Shown piece after piece: positions 1 through 9,640 of a stretch of DNA of 64,000 bases; the stretch's first letter is position 1, and each line of letters starts with the position of its first letter. This stretch comes from Candidatus Thiodiazotropha sp. (ex Codakia rugifera) (GTDB taxonomy: Bacteria > Pseudomonadota > Gammaproteobacteria > Chromatiales > Chromatiaceae). Below the pieces are notes generated by a model. It saw nothing but the letters and a program-made list of their open reading frames with translations, did not search any database and was not told the DNA's origin. The position numbers and the translations under genes are program-made. The DNA lies in the NCBI GenBank assembly GCA_025656675.1, contig JAHXHN010000002.1, positions 475,302 to 539,301 on the forward strand. The letters run 5' to 3'.

Positions 1-3000
1 GGCCCACAACAGCATCAGGCCACGATAGACAAGCAATGGCGCAGAGATTACTGTGGCCTGGGGAAAGTGGTCAGCTACCCTGTCCTGATACCAGTTCATC
101 TGATAGGCGGAGGAGGCATTGCCTTCGATCTGCATGGAGGGCAGGCCAAGCAGGCCCTGTTGCACTGACCAAAACAGAATACCGATAAAGACAATGGTCA
201 GTAACACGACCCCGATTTGAGTGATATTAAATCGGTCCGCTTTGTGAGAGGGGTCTATCTTGCTTCGGTAATGGAGCAGGAAGAACCAGGCAACTACAGC
301 CAGGCTTGAGATGATGGAGACCTGGGTCAACCCAATCCCCAGCAGGAACCATGATCCGGTTGAAAGTGGCAGGAAGCTGGCGGTCGTTCTGCCCAATAGT
401 AGGGCGGCGATTAAAACCACCACTAGCAGGCTCCAGAAAAGCACTGCAGGACCCATCCGGGGACCCTCAGTCCAGAGTACCCAGCGACCCTGTCCCGGGT
501 TGACGCTCAGGTTCGCATTGACACTCGCTACGCCGAGTGACAGCCCAGGGGTTTCCCAGAAGGATTTGATGCCTTCCCGTTGACGCCAGGCAAGCGTGTA
601 GCGCTGTTCGCCCGGAACCACAGGAAGTGACAGGGTGCCATTTTCCGGCCTGAGTGGTAGTTGGCGATCATCTATTTTCAGCCATTGGAACTCGGCACCT
701 TCAGGTAGTATCAGGTCGTGTTGTCCACCCTGGCTCGCTCTGAGTTTGAAAGACAATTCACTGTTTGTTACCCGCTTACCTGGTTGTACGGAGAGTCTGC
801 TGTGGTTAACGGTCATAACATTGCCGGAGACGCCTTCCGGTCGAAGGATCTCAAGCATCACCTGTTCACCCGGCCAAGGCTGCCAGGTCGGTAACCAATT
901 CCGTTTTGTATCCTGATGATGTACCGGTGGAATGCCGCTATGACGCAAATGCCACATAGGACCGATATCGACGAGCCAATGCTCTATCCATTGATCGGTA
1001 TCACTGGCCTCGAGTTCAATCTGATCATCAATATCCAATTTTGAACGCCATGCCACTTGTCGTTGGCTGGCGGATAGGGAGACGACTGCATGGTTGTTTT
1101 TTACACTGACAGCGTCACTCACCACCGATTCACCCGTCAGTAGTGGTAGGTGTAAGGTGACAGGTATCCCGACCGGTGTGACTCGATGGACAACCGTTGA
1201 GATTGTCCAATCCAATCCCAACTGGATAGTGCGCTCAACCTTGAAAAACGGTGGTAGTGCAGTCCCGGCAATTACAGGTTGCGTGTTATCCTGCGCCATG
1301 GATTTCGAACGGATTCGGGTCAAGGCTATCTGTTCCTGGGGGACACCGTTATGATCAATACCTTCAACAGACCAACCGGCCGCATTCACGATGACACGAT
1401 GGGGTTTCATCGGCAGCGGAATCTGCACCTCATTCAGCCGGGGTAGACCTACCTCCATTTGAATACGAAACACTCCTTTTTGCGCAACTATCCAGAGCTG
1501 ATTGTTTTTTCGAAATAAATGGGGTGTTGCTTGATTGCTCAAGGTGATACTCACCGGTGTTACGTGTCCGGTATCGACAGGCAGCGGTATAGCCACCGAT
1601 TCCAAGGCGTGCACGGTCAAGAACACCTTGTAAGATTGCTCATCCACAGTCAGTGCCATTTCATGAATTGAGGCGCATTCTGGCAGGCAATCCGGAGGCT
1701 GGGTGAGCCGCTGTTCAAGTTCGGCAAGCATTTCTGGGTCAGGGAGTTCAGCATAAGCACTGTCCGATACCGAGGACAATAAGGGCAACGACACGATAAC
1801 AACCATGAGTTTACTCATGGCAGGCAATCGAAGACGGATGCCTTTTTCTCGATCCAGTAGACGCCATCCCAATAGCAGGATTAAACCGATAGAGGTAAAT
1901 TTCAGCAGTGATGTCTGAATCGGTGAGAGTATATAGAGTCCGATGGTTTGATTGGCAGAAACGGGACCGTTCCAGTACAGACTGATTTTAGTCCAAGTCC
2001 AGGCGGGCAATCCCGGGCCTGTCTGTACGACGGCGCTCGGATCCACCTGTTCAAGGGTGCGACGAGAGCGTCCGAGGCGAGCCATCTTGGATCCAGGAAG
2101 TTTCGAATAGAGTTTAGATGAAGCATCTGCTTCCGGTGAGATGGTTTTTCTCTTCTGTTCAACTTCGTCCAGCACAGCGGAGGCTTGCGGTTGTTGACGT
2201 AGCGGCTGGCTTGTGACCAAGGCTTGTGGCGAAATCGTGTATCTCTCCAGTTGCGGGTGCAGTCCGGTACGCGCCTGATGGATGATAAACGGTGCGATGA
2301 TGACAATCAGTGCAAGATAGCCGGCTAAGCGTAATCCGCGAATCCATTTTTCAGCCTTACCGGCAGGTGTTACCCTTGAAATGGCGATCATGGCCAGCAG
2401 ATAGAGCCAGATCATCTGAGGTGCCATGGGTTCATGCCAGGTAAAGAGTAGCGTGAGTAATGCAACGATCCCCCACTGCCAATGCCACAAGCGTGCAATG
2501 ACGATGGTAGCGATGAGGAGCAGAAACAGATCATAGAGGGTCCACATTTGTAGCCATGACTGAGGGACATTGTCTACGCCTGTGGCCGCCAATAATTTCC
2601 AGCCAGGCGGTAGATTCAACTCACCTGACAGCTGGTTGAAATCCCGTCTCCAACCGTTTGCAGGCAACAGCTGACTTTCCCGCTGCAGACGTAGGTCTGC
2701 CACGAGAGAGATCTCGCCTCGTCTGACCTCGACACCGGTTGAATCACCACCGGGTAGGTGGGTTATGAACTGTGGCACACCATTCAATACGGCTCGACCA
2801 AGCTGCAGGGATGAGTCAACATCGAGTCGCCAGTCATGGGTCATGCTGCCGGTGATTCGGTCCTGCAGGGTAAAACCCTGACCATCGAAATCAAGCCAGA
2901 TTGAACGCTTGAGTTGCAGTTGATCCGGTTCCGGTTCTGTATTGCCTCGGCGAATTTCATTGATAGTAAAGTTGTCCAGCGCTCCCATTGTGTAGGCGGG

Positions 3001-4059
3001 AAGTTTGTTCCATCTTTTTGGCAACTTGACCTGGCGTGGGTCAATCTGCTTCGGACCTGAAATTTCAACCATCCTGAGATGGTGTTGAGCCCGAAATGAC
3101 CAGACCTCTTGATCTGGCCATGGCGCTTCCTGTGCATTCAATATGAGCTGATTAACGGGCTTTGGATGTCGACTGGATACCGTCAGTTGCCAGCTGCCGG
3201 GCCTGACCTGGACACGCAGATCCCCATTGGCATCGAGCCGGGCCGGTAATACGCTGGTTATCTTGATCGGTATAAAACCCTCCAATAGAGGTTTACCCAG
3301 TACCATCTCCCGTTGTCTGCCCGAGACTTGTAGATCGATGTGTACTTCCATTTGGAATGGCTGGTCGTCGCTGATTAATCGAAACACACGCAGCGAGAGA
3401 CGTTCTTCAGGTTGCCGTTGCTGATTGACATCACCCTGATCTTTCAGCCACAGGGAACCCTGCTTTATCACTGGATGCAGAATGGACTGGCCATTCAGGG
3501 TCAGACTGACAAGACCGGCTTGTGGTGGGATTGCCAGGGTATCGGGTAACTGATCCCAGCTGAAACGCCCTTCGATGGTGTGCATACCCGGGGTGAGCCG
3601 AATCCCGGGCACTTTAGATTTTGCTTCTGATTTTGAGCTTTGTTGAGCCGATGCGCTGTCCGGGAATGTGGTGACGATAGCCGGGTTTCCATCCACCAGG
3701 ACATGGGTGGGCCAATGACTTACATTGCCGGGCAGTATGACTGTCTCCTCCCTGAAGGTTGTGACTCTATAACTGTACTCGCCTGCTTTCTCAGTGAGAT
3801 GGATGGACAAATCACTACCCCAGACACACTGTTTTACCTCCCCTTGAGTAAGGAAGGGACAGTCGATATCGTCATGTTCCCAAATAGTCCAGGCTATCCA
3901 ATCCTTCAGTGGTAGCGGTACGTCTGCCGGATCGAGTGGGGCAGCAATGAGTATGGATTGACAAGAAAACAGTATGAGTAGGGAAAACAAACAGTAGTTG
4001 AATCTGATCCGTAAGGTGAATAAGCCCTTATTCCCTGTCAAGAGATTCTGCCGCTCCAT
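1..4059 (-). CDS. Very large membrane protein, unknown function (3' end beyond window)
   Basis: Reading the minus strand from ATG at 4059 (a GAGG lies about 10 bases upstream) the frame stays open to base 1, giving at least 1353 codons; I found no in-frame stop in the lines I checked codon by codon. The N-terminus has a hydrophobic signal or anchor (residues ~21-41), then ~450 polar residues rich in beta-type sequence. A multi-span membrane block follows (~500-595), then hydrophobic stretches near 720-770, a second polar domain (~770-1190), and at least four more membrane segments from ~1200 to the edge. This suggests two extracytoplasmic domains held in the inner membrane. I do not recognise the family. 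Gene finders that need a stop inside the window will miss it; shorter frames overlying it are shadows. Confidence 0.85.
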   Translation of the reverse strand, partial: MERQNLLTGNKGLFTLRIRFNYCLFSLLILFSCQSILIAAPLDPADVPLPLKDWIAWTIWEHDDIDCPFLTQGEVKQCVWGSDLSIHLTEKAGEYSYRVTTFREETVILPGNVSHWPTHVLVDGNPAIVTTFPDSASAQQSSKSEAKSKVPGIRLTPGMHTIEGRFSWDQLPDTLAIPPQAGLVSLTLNGQSILHPVIKQGSLWLKDQGDVNQQRQPEERLSLRVFRLISDDQPFQMEVHIDLQVSGRQREMVLGKPLLEGFIPIKITSVLPARLDANGDLRVQVRPGSWQLTVSSRHPKPVNQLILNAQEAPWPDQEVWSFRAQHHLRMVEISGPKQIDPRQVKLPKRWNKLPAYTMGALDNFTINEIRRGNTEPEPDQLQLKRSIWLDFDGQGFTLQDRITGSMTHDWRLDVDSSLQLGRAVLNGVPQFITHLPGGDSTGVEVRRGEISLVADLRLQRESQLLPANGWRRDFNQLSGELNLPPGWKLLAATGVDNVPQSWLQMWTLYDLFLLLIATIVIARLWHWQWGIVALLTLLFTWHEPMAPQMIWLYLLAMIAISRVTPAGKAEKWIRGLRLAGYLALIVIIAPFIIHQARTGLHPQLERYTISPQALVTSQPLRQQPQASAVLDEVEQKRKTISPEADASSKLYSKLPGSKMARLGRSRRTLEQVDPSAVVQTGPGLPAWTWTKISLYWNGPVSANQTIGLYILSPIQTSLLKFTSIGLILLLGWRLLDREKGIRLRLPAMSKLMVVIVSLPLLSSVSDSAYAELPDPEMLAELEQRLTQPPDCLPECASIHEMALTVDEQSYKVFLTVHALESVAIPLPVDTGHVTPVSITLSNQATPHLFRKNNQLWIVAQKGVFRIQMEVGLPRLNEVQIPLPMKPHRVIVNAAGWSVEGIDHNGVPQEQIALTRIRSKSMAQDNTQPVIAGTALPPFFKVERTIQLGLDWTISTVVHRVTPVGIPVTLHLPLLTGESVVSDAVSVKNNHAVVSLSASQRQVAWRSKLDIDDQIELEASDTDQWIEHWLVDIGPMWHLRHSGIPPVHHQDTKRNWLPTWQPWPGEQVMLEILRPEGVSGNVMTVNHSRLSVQPGKRVTNSELSFKLRASQGGQHDLILPEGAEFQWLKIDDRQLPLRPENGTLSLPVVPGEQRYTLAWRQREGIKSFWETPGLSLGVASVNANLSVNPGQGRWVLWTEGPRMGPAVLFWSLLVVVLIAALLLGRTTASFLPLSTGSWFLLGIGLTQVSIISSLAVVAWFFLLHYRSKIDPSHKADRFNITQIGVVLLTIVFIGILFWSVQQGLLGLPSMQIEGNASSAYQMNWYQDRVADHFPQATVISAPLLVYRGLMLLWA

Positions 4060-4353
4060 GATGGATCCTCAACTATTACCATATGTCACAACCATGCTTG
4101 ACCGTTGTCGTGCTGATGTCAAGATGCGTGTACCGCCCATCTTTCACAAGACAGATAGATTCATCGGCAAGCGACAAATAGCCTGTGTTGTTGTAATTTC
4201 ATGGTGGTTTGTTGACGATAGAAAATAACTAATAAATAAATAGTAACAATCGAATATACATATCATTGTTTTGTCTCTAAATTGAAGTTGTGGCCTGTAT
4301 TAAGTGGGCATATTGATTGAAATATCACCGCAACAAGACTGAGGAGACAAGCG
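4060..4353. other. Intergenic region upstream of catalase gene
   Basis: AT-rich 294-base region between the divergent large membrane protein gene and katA. It must hold the promoters of both. I see no clear operator or hairpin; frames on either strand here have no coding character. Confidence 0.6.
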
Positions 4354-5820
4354 ATGAGTAAAAAAAGAGTAATCACCACAGCTGCCGGATGTCCGGTAGC
4401 AGATAATCAAAATAGTATGACGGCGGGTGCGCGTGGTCCTGTGTTGATGCAGGACGTCTACCTGATGGAAAAGATGGCCCACTTCAATCGGGAGCGGGTG
4501 CCTGAGCGGGTCGTGCATGCCAAGGGTGCTGGTGCCTATGGAACCTTCACCGTTACCGGCGATATATCGAACTACACTTGTGCCAAACTGTTTTCCCAGG
4601 TGGGTAATCAGTGTGAAACATTCACCCGCTTCTCCACCGTGGCTGGTGAGCTGGGGTCGGCTGATACAGTGCGTGATCCGCGAGGGTTTGCAACAAAATT
4701 TTATACGGAAGAGGGTAACTGGGATCTGGTGGGAAACAATACCCCGGTGTTTTTTATCCGTGACCCACTGAAGTTCTCCGACTTCATCCACTCACAGAAG
4801 CGCCATCCTGTTACAGGCCTTCGGGATGCTGCCATGCAGTGGGATTTCTGGTCACTCAGTCCGGAATCGTTACATCAGGTCACCTGGCTGTTCGGTGATC
4901 GCGGTATCCCTGCAACACTGCGCCATATGGATGGATTCGGCAGTCACACTTTCAGTCTATGGAATGATAAAGGTGAGCGCTATTGGGTCAAGTGGCACTT
5001 GAAGACACAACAGGGCATCCAGTGCCTGTCGGCCGAAGAGGCGGAAAAGGTGGCGGGTGAAGACCCGGATTATCATCGCCAAGAACTTCATCACGCCATT
5101 GAACGAGGCGAGTGTCCGAAGTGGAGCGTTAAAGTCCAGATCATGCCGGAGAAGGATGCTGAGACCTATGCTATCAATCCATTTGATTTGACCAAGGTAT
5201 GGTCACAAAAAGACTACCCATTGATAGAGGTTGGAGAGCTGGAGATGAACAGAAATCCGCAAAATCATTTTGCAGAAGTAGAACAAGCTGCATTTGAACC
5301 AGGCAATCTGCCACCAGGATTTGGCGCATCACCTGACAAGATGTTGCAAGCGCGTCTGCTCTCCTACCCGGATGCGCATCGTTACCGTATTGGGATTAAC
5401 TATGCGGCACTGGATGTCAATAAGCCACGCTGTCCTGTGCACAGCTACCACAAGGATGGCCAAGCCCGTTTCGATGGTAATGGTGGTGATCAGGTGGTTT
5501 ATCAGCCCAACAGTTTTTCCGGCCCAGTGGATGATGAGCGCTATAAGGAGCCACCTTTACAGATTGATGGCGATGCCGATCGTTACGATCACTGGGTGGA
5601 CAATGAGGACTACTATAGCCAGGCTGGAGATCTGTTTCGTCTAATGAATGCAGATGCTCAGCAACGTCTGATTGATAACCTTGTCGGGGCAATGAAGGAT
5701 GTGCCACATGCGATCCAAGTACGTCAGATCGGCCACTTCCACAAGGCGGATTCTGCCTATGGTGAAAGGGTGGCTCAAGGACTGGGAATTCGTATGGATG
5801 AGGTGAAATCAGCGGCTTGA
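4354..5820 (+). CDS. katA: Catalase (monofunctional, small-subunit haem type)
   Basis: The 488-residue protein has the full small-subunit catalase pattern: catalytic His55 in RVVHAKG, the distal Asn128 in VGNNTPVFF, and the proximal haem-ligand Tyr338 in [12 protein letters not shown]. Length and the absence of a C-terminal flavodoxin-like domain place it among the small haem catalases, which dismute hydrogen peroxide in the cytoplasm. No signal peptide is present. GGAG in the sequence just upstream supports the ATG at 4354. It appears monocistronic, with a hairpin right after the stop, although a 49-codon gene follows. In a sulfur oxidiser living at oxic/anoxic interfaces it would protect against peroxide. 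Confidence 0.97.
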   Translation: MSKKRVITTAAGCPVADNQNSMTAGARGPVLMQDVYLMEKMAHFNRERVPERVVHAKGAGAYGTFTVTGDISNYTCAKLFSQVGNQCETFTRFSTVAGELGSADTVRDPRGFATKFYTEEGNWDLVGNNTPVFFIRDPLKFSDFIHSQKRHPVTGLRDAAMQWDFWSLSPESLHQVTWLFGDRGIPATLRHMDGFGSHTFSLWNDKGERYWVKWHLKTQQGIQCLSAEEAEKVAGEDPDYHRQELHHAIERGECPKWSVKVQIMPEKDAETYAINPFDLTKVWSQKDYPLIEVGELEMNRNPQNHFAEVEQAAFEPGNLPPGFGASPDKMLQARLLSYPDAHRYRIGINYAALDVNKPRCPVHSYHKDGQARFDGNGGDQVVYQPNSFSGPVDDERYKEPPLQIDGDADRYDHWVDNEDYYSQAGDLFRLMNADAQQRLIDNLVGAMKDVPHAIQVRQIGHFHKADSAYGERVAQGLGIRMDEVKSAA

Positions 5821-5829
5821 TAGTGATTT

Positions 5830-5856
5830 GGCGGAGCACATGTCATGTGTTCCGCC
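5830..5856 (+). terminator. Hairpin after katA
   Basis: A 13-base stem (GGCGGAGCACATG against CATGTGTTCCGCC, one G-T wobble) with one central base lies 9 bases after the catalase stop. No T tract follows, so it may stabilise the mRNA end or act as a weak terminator rather than a classical intrinsic one. Confidence 0.55.
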
Positions 5857-5878
5857 AATCATGATTGGGAGAAGATAG

Positions 5879-6028
5879 ATGAAACATCCAACACAACTGG
5901 CCATGTCAGATCATAAGCCGGGCACAATCCTACCCAATTGGCTGCGACAGGTGACGCTGATCGGCTTCACATTCTTTTTCGCAAAGGGATTACTATGGCT
6001 CGCACTTGCGGTATGGATTATGTTCTGA
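5879..6028 (+). CDS. Small membrane protein, 49 residues
   Basis: ATG at 5879 follows GGGAGA at a good ribosome-binding distance and opens a 49-codon frame. The product starts MKHPTQLAMSDHKPGTIL and continues with an amphipathic stretch NWLRQVTLIGFTFFFAKG and a hydrophobic C-terminus (LLWLALAVWIMF), so it is probably a single-span inner-membrane protein. Small proteins with a comparable layout occur widely in gammaproteobacteria, but no function is known to me. It may be co-transcribed with katA if the intervening hairpin leaks. Confidence 0.6.
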   Translation: MKHPTQLAMSDHKPGTILPNWLRQVTLIGFTFFFAKGLLWLALAVWIMF

Positions 6029-6182
6029 GGTTTTTTCCGGCCAGGTAGAACGCGGCTCTGGTATTTCTGGTACCCAAGCAAAGCGCCACAAAGATAATAG
6101 TTATTATCTGATGCAGGACTTAGTAATTCATACCGCAACATTTAGCAACTGCGCACAAATGTGGCTCGGAAAATGGGTCTTT

Positions 6183-6371
6183 TCAGCAATTGAACAGCCG
6201 GTCAATCGCGTCTAGTCCCTCCTGTACGATTTCATCCAGGTCCTGGGGATCGTCATCATGCTCATAAGCAAGCATGGAGTAGGCTGCCAGGGATTTCAGA
6301 CCCATAGCAATTTTCTCGACATCCGGTAGATTCAGCTCCGCCCCATCTCTCAAACTGCATTCTTCACTCAT
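6183..6371 (-). CDS. Small acidic protein of unknown function
   Basis: A 62-residue acidic, helical product (MSEECSLRDGAELNL...AIDRLFNC) with two cysteines near the N-terminus and one at the C-terminal end. An in-frame ATG at 6404 would add 11 residues, but the ATG at 6371 has GAGG nine bases upstream and is preferred. An FNR-like box lies ~85 bases upstream (6455-6468), hinting at oxygen-dependent control. No family recognised. Confidence 0.55.
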   Translation of the reverse strand: MSEECSLRDGAELNLPDVEKIAMGLKSLAAYSMLAYEHDDDPQDLDEIVQEGLDAIDRLFNC

Positions 6372-6454
6372 CAGAGACACCTCATAGGTACTGCTTGTCG
6401 GCATGCCGATACTTGATCAGAGATGATGAGCTGTCAAAAAATAACGGCTTTTTA

Positions 6455-6468
6455 TTGATGTAAGTCAA
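6455..6468. promoter_or_regulatory. FNR/Anr-like box upstream of the small acidic protein gene
   Basis: TTGATGTAAGTCAA matches the FNR consensus TTGAT-N4-ATCAA at 9 of 10 positions. It lies about 84 bases upstream of the start at 6371, and an FNR-family regulator is encoded 4 kb away. The functional assignment is inference from the match and the position. Confidence 0.45.
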
Positions 6469-6480
6469 ACTTAGGGGCCA

Positions 6481-6556
6481 GTCGGACTTAGGTGGTCGTA
6501 GCGAGGGAAATCTGGCCAAAATGGCTTTTCCGCAGTAGATTCATCCTAAGTCCGAC
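6481..6556. repeat. Inverted-repeat (REP/MITE-like) element
   Basis: GTCGGACTTAGG (6481-6492) is repeated as a perfect 12-base inverted copy CCTAAGTCCGAC (6545-6556), with a 52-base interior holding a smaller TGGCC/GGC symmetry. It sits in the space after the stop of the lytic transglycosylase gene. Its form fits a palindromic repeat element or a long hairpin; copies elsewhere cannot be tested here. Confidence 0.5.
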
Positions 6557-6604
6557 AGACTTCTAGCCCTTCAAAATAGGGCCTGTTAAAAAGGCAATCA
6601 GTAT

Positions 6605-8290
6605 TTAGAGGGTCTGTTCAGTCACATCAACATAGAGTTTAAGCCGTTGACCTGGCTGTAGATATTTACTGTTCAGTGTGTTCCAGCGCTTAAGGTCTGA
6701 AATTGAGACCTTAAAACGTTGTGCGATGCGGGCCAAAGAGTCACCTCGCTTAACTTTATAGTGCAGTTTGCTCTGTGTGCCTGTGGGTTGCAGATCAAGC
6801 AGTGACAGTTTGGATGAGGATGATTTTTTGACCCAGATGACCAGTTTCTGACCAGGCTTCAGCGGATCTCCCGGTGCCATGCCGTTCCAGGCAGCGAGCT
6901 TTCTATGGTTAACATGATGTGCTTTGGCAATCTTCCACAGGCTGTCCCCCGACTTGACCCTGTAGTGTTGTTTTTGGCCGCTACGGGGTCTGTTCTGGAT
7001 TGCGGATCTGCGCTGCTCGGCGCTGTAGGCATATTGATCGAGACTTTTGCTTGAGACAGGGATCAACAGGTGTTTTCCAGCGCGGATTCTGTTTCCTCTG
7101 AGTTTGTTGACCTGTCTGAGTAGTTTGCTTGTGGTGTCGTGTTTTTTGGCGATGACACTCAGCGAATCACCATTTTTTATCTTGTAGCGCTTCCAGGTCA
7201 GACGCTTTTCATTGGGCAGGGCTTCAAGTCTCTCGAGAAATGACTCCACCTTATCAAGAGGAAGAGTCAATTGGTGTGGACCATCCGGATCTGTTGCCCA
7301 GCGGTTGAATCCGGCATTCAGGAGGTAGAGATCCTGAATCGGTAGCTCGGCCATCTCAGCAGCCAGGGCAAGATCGAGCTGAGAGTTGATATCAACAGTA
7401 GTGAAATAGGGTTCATCAGGGAAATGCTGCAGGGTGATCCCATGTATTTGAGCATTTTTGAAAATCTCAGCCAGAGCCAGTAAACGGGGTACATAGGCAC
7501 TGGTTTCATCGGGTAGTTTGAGTGACCAATAGTCAGTGGGTTTGCCACGCTTCTGATTGCGTCGAATGGCACTACGTACGGTGCCGGCGCCGGAGTTGTA
7601 GGCAGCCAACGCCAGTTCCCAATCACCATTGAATTGTTTATTCAAAGCCTGCAGATAGTCCAGTGCAGCATGGGTTGATGCCACGATGTCCCGTCGAGCG
7701 TCATACCACCAGTTTTGTTTGAGTCCGAACTGTTTGCCGGTAGAGGGAATGAACTGCCACATCCCGGCAGCTCGGCCTGGCGAGTAGGCAAAGGGTTGAA
7801 AGGCGCTCTCCACGGCTGGCAATAGTGCAATTTCTGCGGGGATATCGCGTTTCTCGATCTCTTGCAGAATAAAGTGGAGGTAAGGTTCTGCACGCTCCTG
7901 GATACGTTCGATATAGTCCGGGTTGCGGCTATACCATTTCAGCTCACGTCCCATTCGTGGATCATGGGGAATGGCAAGCTTGTAGCCATTCAACATCCGG
8001 CTCCACAGGTCTTCAGGTTGCTCTGGGTCTGGCAGGGTAGCGATGACGACCTGAAGCTGGTCGGCGACCTGGGGCATCTCCTCTGTTTTTATCTGTGCAG
8101 CTTCAACGCTCGGCTGTGTCTGTACGACTTCGGCAACGAGGGGAGAGAGGGGAACACTCTGCAGTGCAGATGGCTCCTCCCCGCTGGGAAGCGTCTGACA
8201 TGCGGTGAAAAGACAGGCGAAGAGTAGATTCATTATCAGAAAAGATAGCTTTGAGTACTGCATTGCATTAGTGAGAGTTGTTTTAGGCAT
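6605..8290 (-). CDS. mltD: Membrane-bound lytic murein transglycosylase D (lipoprotein, three LysM domains)
   Basis: The 561-residue protein begins with a lipoprotein signal ending LFTAC (lipobox Cys ~31). The transglycosylase domain (~115-275) shows the catalytic Glu in LLPAVESAFQPFAYSPGRA followed by GMWQFIPSTG, and the AYNSGAGTV motif. Three LysM modules follow (~365-410, ~440-487, ~510-555), each starting YK/YR-V/I-K-GDSL. It cleaves peptidoglycan glycan strands to 1,6-anhydro-muropeptides at the outer membrane. ATGs at 8290 and 8263 are both possible; neither has a strong ribosome site. It faces away from the yafS-like gene; in E. coli gloB lies between mltD and yafS and is absent here. 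Confidence 0.93.
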   Translation of the reverse strand: MPKTTLTNAMQYSKLSFLIMNLLFACLFTACQTLPSGEEPSALQSVPLSPLVAEVVQTQPSVEAAQIKTEEMPQVADQLQVVIATLPDPEQPEDLWSRMLNGYKLAIPHDPRMGRELKWYSRNPDYIERIQERAEPYLHFILQEIEKRDIPAEIALLPAVESAFQPFAYSPGRAAGMWQFIPSTGKQFGLKQNWWYDARRDIVASTHAALDYLQALNKQFNGDWELALAAYNSGAGTVRSAIRRNQKRGKPTDYWSLKLPDETSAYVPRLLALAEIFKNAQIHGITLQHFPDEPYFTTVDINSQLDLALAAEMAELPIQDLYLLNAGFNRWATDPDGPHQLTLPLDKVESFLERLEALPNEKRLTWKRYKIKNGDSLSVIAKKHDTTSKLLRQVNKLRGNRIRAGKHLLIPVSSKSLDQYAYSAEQRRSAIQNRPRSGQKQHYRVKSGDSLWKIAKAHHVNHRKLAAWNGMAPGDPLKPGQKLVIWVKKSSSSKLSLLDLQPTGTQSKLHYKVKRGDSLARIAQRFKVSISDLKRWNTLNSKYLQPGQRLKLYVDVTEQTL

Positions 8291-8438
8291 ACTTTAAATC
8301 GGAGGAAAATAGTATCAGAGCCGCGTATCATTTCCATGGCCAGTGCTCCCTGTGTGCGGTAGTTCGCAATAGTCTGTGGATCCAGGCAGCACAGATTACC
8401 TGACAGTTGTATCGGTAGCAAAGTCCTTACCTTGATAT

Positions 8439-9203
8439 ATGAAAGAAAACAAGCTGTTAAAATTGGGATCTTGTCAGCAGAATCATCTGCAGACCTGGTT
8501 TGAGAGTCACTTGGGCAGGATTCTGGCTGAGCAGGAGGCGGTTTGCCTGCAGTCACGGATCGCCACCCTTTTTGGTTACCATGTTGTACAGGTGGGGAAT
8601 CCCTACCGAAATCAGCAACTGTTGCGAATGAGCCCCGCCCGGAATAGGGTCATAACCGGTGTAGGTGGTACTGGAAGTGGCTTTGATCTGCAAGCAGATC
8701 CCCATTTTCTGCCCCTGGCAAGCGACAGCGTTGATGGCATCGTATTGCCCCATACCCTCGATTTCTCAACCGATCCTCATCAGGTACTGCGGGAGGTGGA
8801 GCGGGTACTCATCCCGGAAGGTAAGGTATTGCTCAGTGGTTTCAATCCTTGGAGTATGTGGGGGTTATGGCACCTTCTGCGTATCCGCTCAGCCACAATG
8901 CCCTGGTGCGGGCACTTTTTTAGTTGTAAGCGAATCCAGGATTGGTTTTCACTACTTGGCTTTGAGTTGGAAGAGGTGGTTTATCTTAACTACAGACCTC
9001 CATTGGCCAGCTATCCTATCATGCAGAAACTGGCCTTTATGGAGAAGTTGGGTAAAAGAATCTACCCGATATTTGGCGGTGTGTATGTCATACTCGCAGT
9101 CAAACGGGAGGTGACCCTAACACCCATTCGCCCCAAGTGGCGGGTCAAAAAACGGGTCATGCCAACTGCAGTAGAACCTACAACGAGAAATGGTATTCAA
9201 TGA
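8439..9203 (+). CDS. YafS-like SAM-dependent methyltransferase
   Basis: A 254-residue class I methyltransferase-like protein. Motifs seen include [26 protein letters not shown] (acidic loop and post-II region) and [28 protein letters not shown], typical of the YafS group. The canonical glycine-rich motif I is not obvious, as in many YafS relatives. The position directly before rnhA and dnaQ repeats the E. coli order yafS-rnhA-dnaQ. Its stop overlaps the rnhA start (ATGA), indicating translational coupling. The substrate is unknown. Confidence 0.8.
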   Translation: MKENKLLKLGSCQQNHLQTWFESHLGRILAEQEAVCLQSRIATLFGYHVVQVGNPYRNQQLLRMSPARNRVITGVGGTGSGFDLQADPHFLPLASDSVDGIVLPHTLDFSTDPHQVLREVERVLIPEGKVLLSGFNPWSMWGLWHLLRIRSATMPWCGHFFSCKRIQDWFSLLGFELEEVVYLNYRPPLASYPIMQKLAFMEKLGKRIYPIFGGVYVILAVKREVTLTPIRPKWRVKKRVMPTAVEPTTRNGIQ

Positions 9204-9640
9204 CGCAACAGGTAGAAATATATAGCGATGGTGCCTGTAAAGGTAATCCGGGACCGGGAGGCTGGGGTGTGGTATTGCGCTTTGGGCAACATGAAAAGCA
9301 TCTGTTTGGTGGTGAACATGAGACAACCAATAACCGGATGGAGCTTATGGCGGTTATCCGCGGTCTGCAGAGTCTCAAAAGAGAGAGCCAGGTAAAAGTG
9401 ACGACAGACTCTCAATATGTAAAGAACGGTATTACGCAATGGATTCACAACTGGAAGCGCAATGGGTGGAAGACGGCTGCGAAGAAACCGGTTAAGAATG
9501 CCGACCTTTGGCAGGCCCTTGATGCTGAGGTGGTCAATCACCAAGTAGAGTGGGCATGGGTAAAAGGTCACTCCGGCCATGCTGAGAATGAACTTGCTGA
9601 TGAGTTGGCAAATAGAGGTATTGAGGGTTTGAGCAGCTGA
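9200..9640 (+). CDS. rnhA: Ribonuclease HI
   Basis: The 146-residue protein begins [21 protein letters not shown] and carries the DEDD-type catalytic set: Asp in [13 protein letters not shown], Glu in [10 protein letters not shown], Asp in TTDSQYV and the late Asp in NELADELA. It degrades the RNA strand of RNA-DNA hybrids. The start at 9200 overlaps the upstream stop by four bases; a longer frame upstream lies inside the methyltransferase gene and is not used. The stop overlaps the dnaQ start (TGATG). Confidence 0.97.
   Translation: MTQQVEIYSDGACKGNPGPGGWGVVLRFGQHEKHLFGGEHETTNNRMELMAVIRGLQSLKRESQVKVTTDSQYVKNGITQWIHNWKRNGWKTAAKKPVKNADLWQALDAEVVNHQVEWAWVKGHSGHAENELADELANRGIEGLSS

Noticed and set aside
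311-3915. Several 60-134 codon frames on both strands in the left 4 kb
   Set aside because: All overlie the single long minus-strand frame, which has coherent membrane and domain structure; they are shadows.
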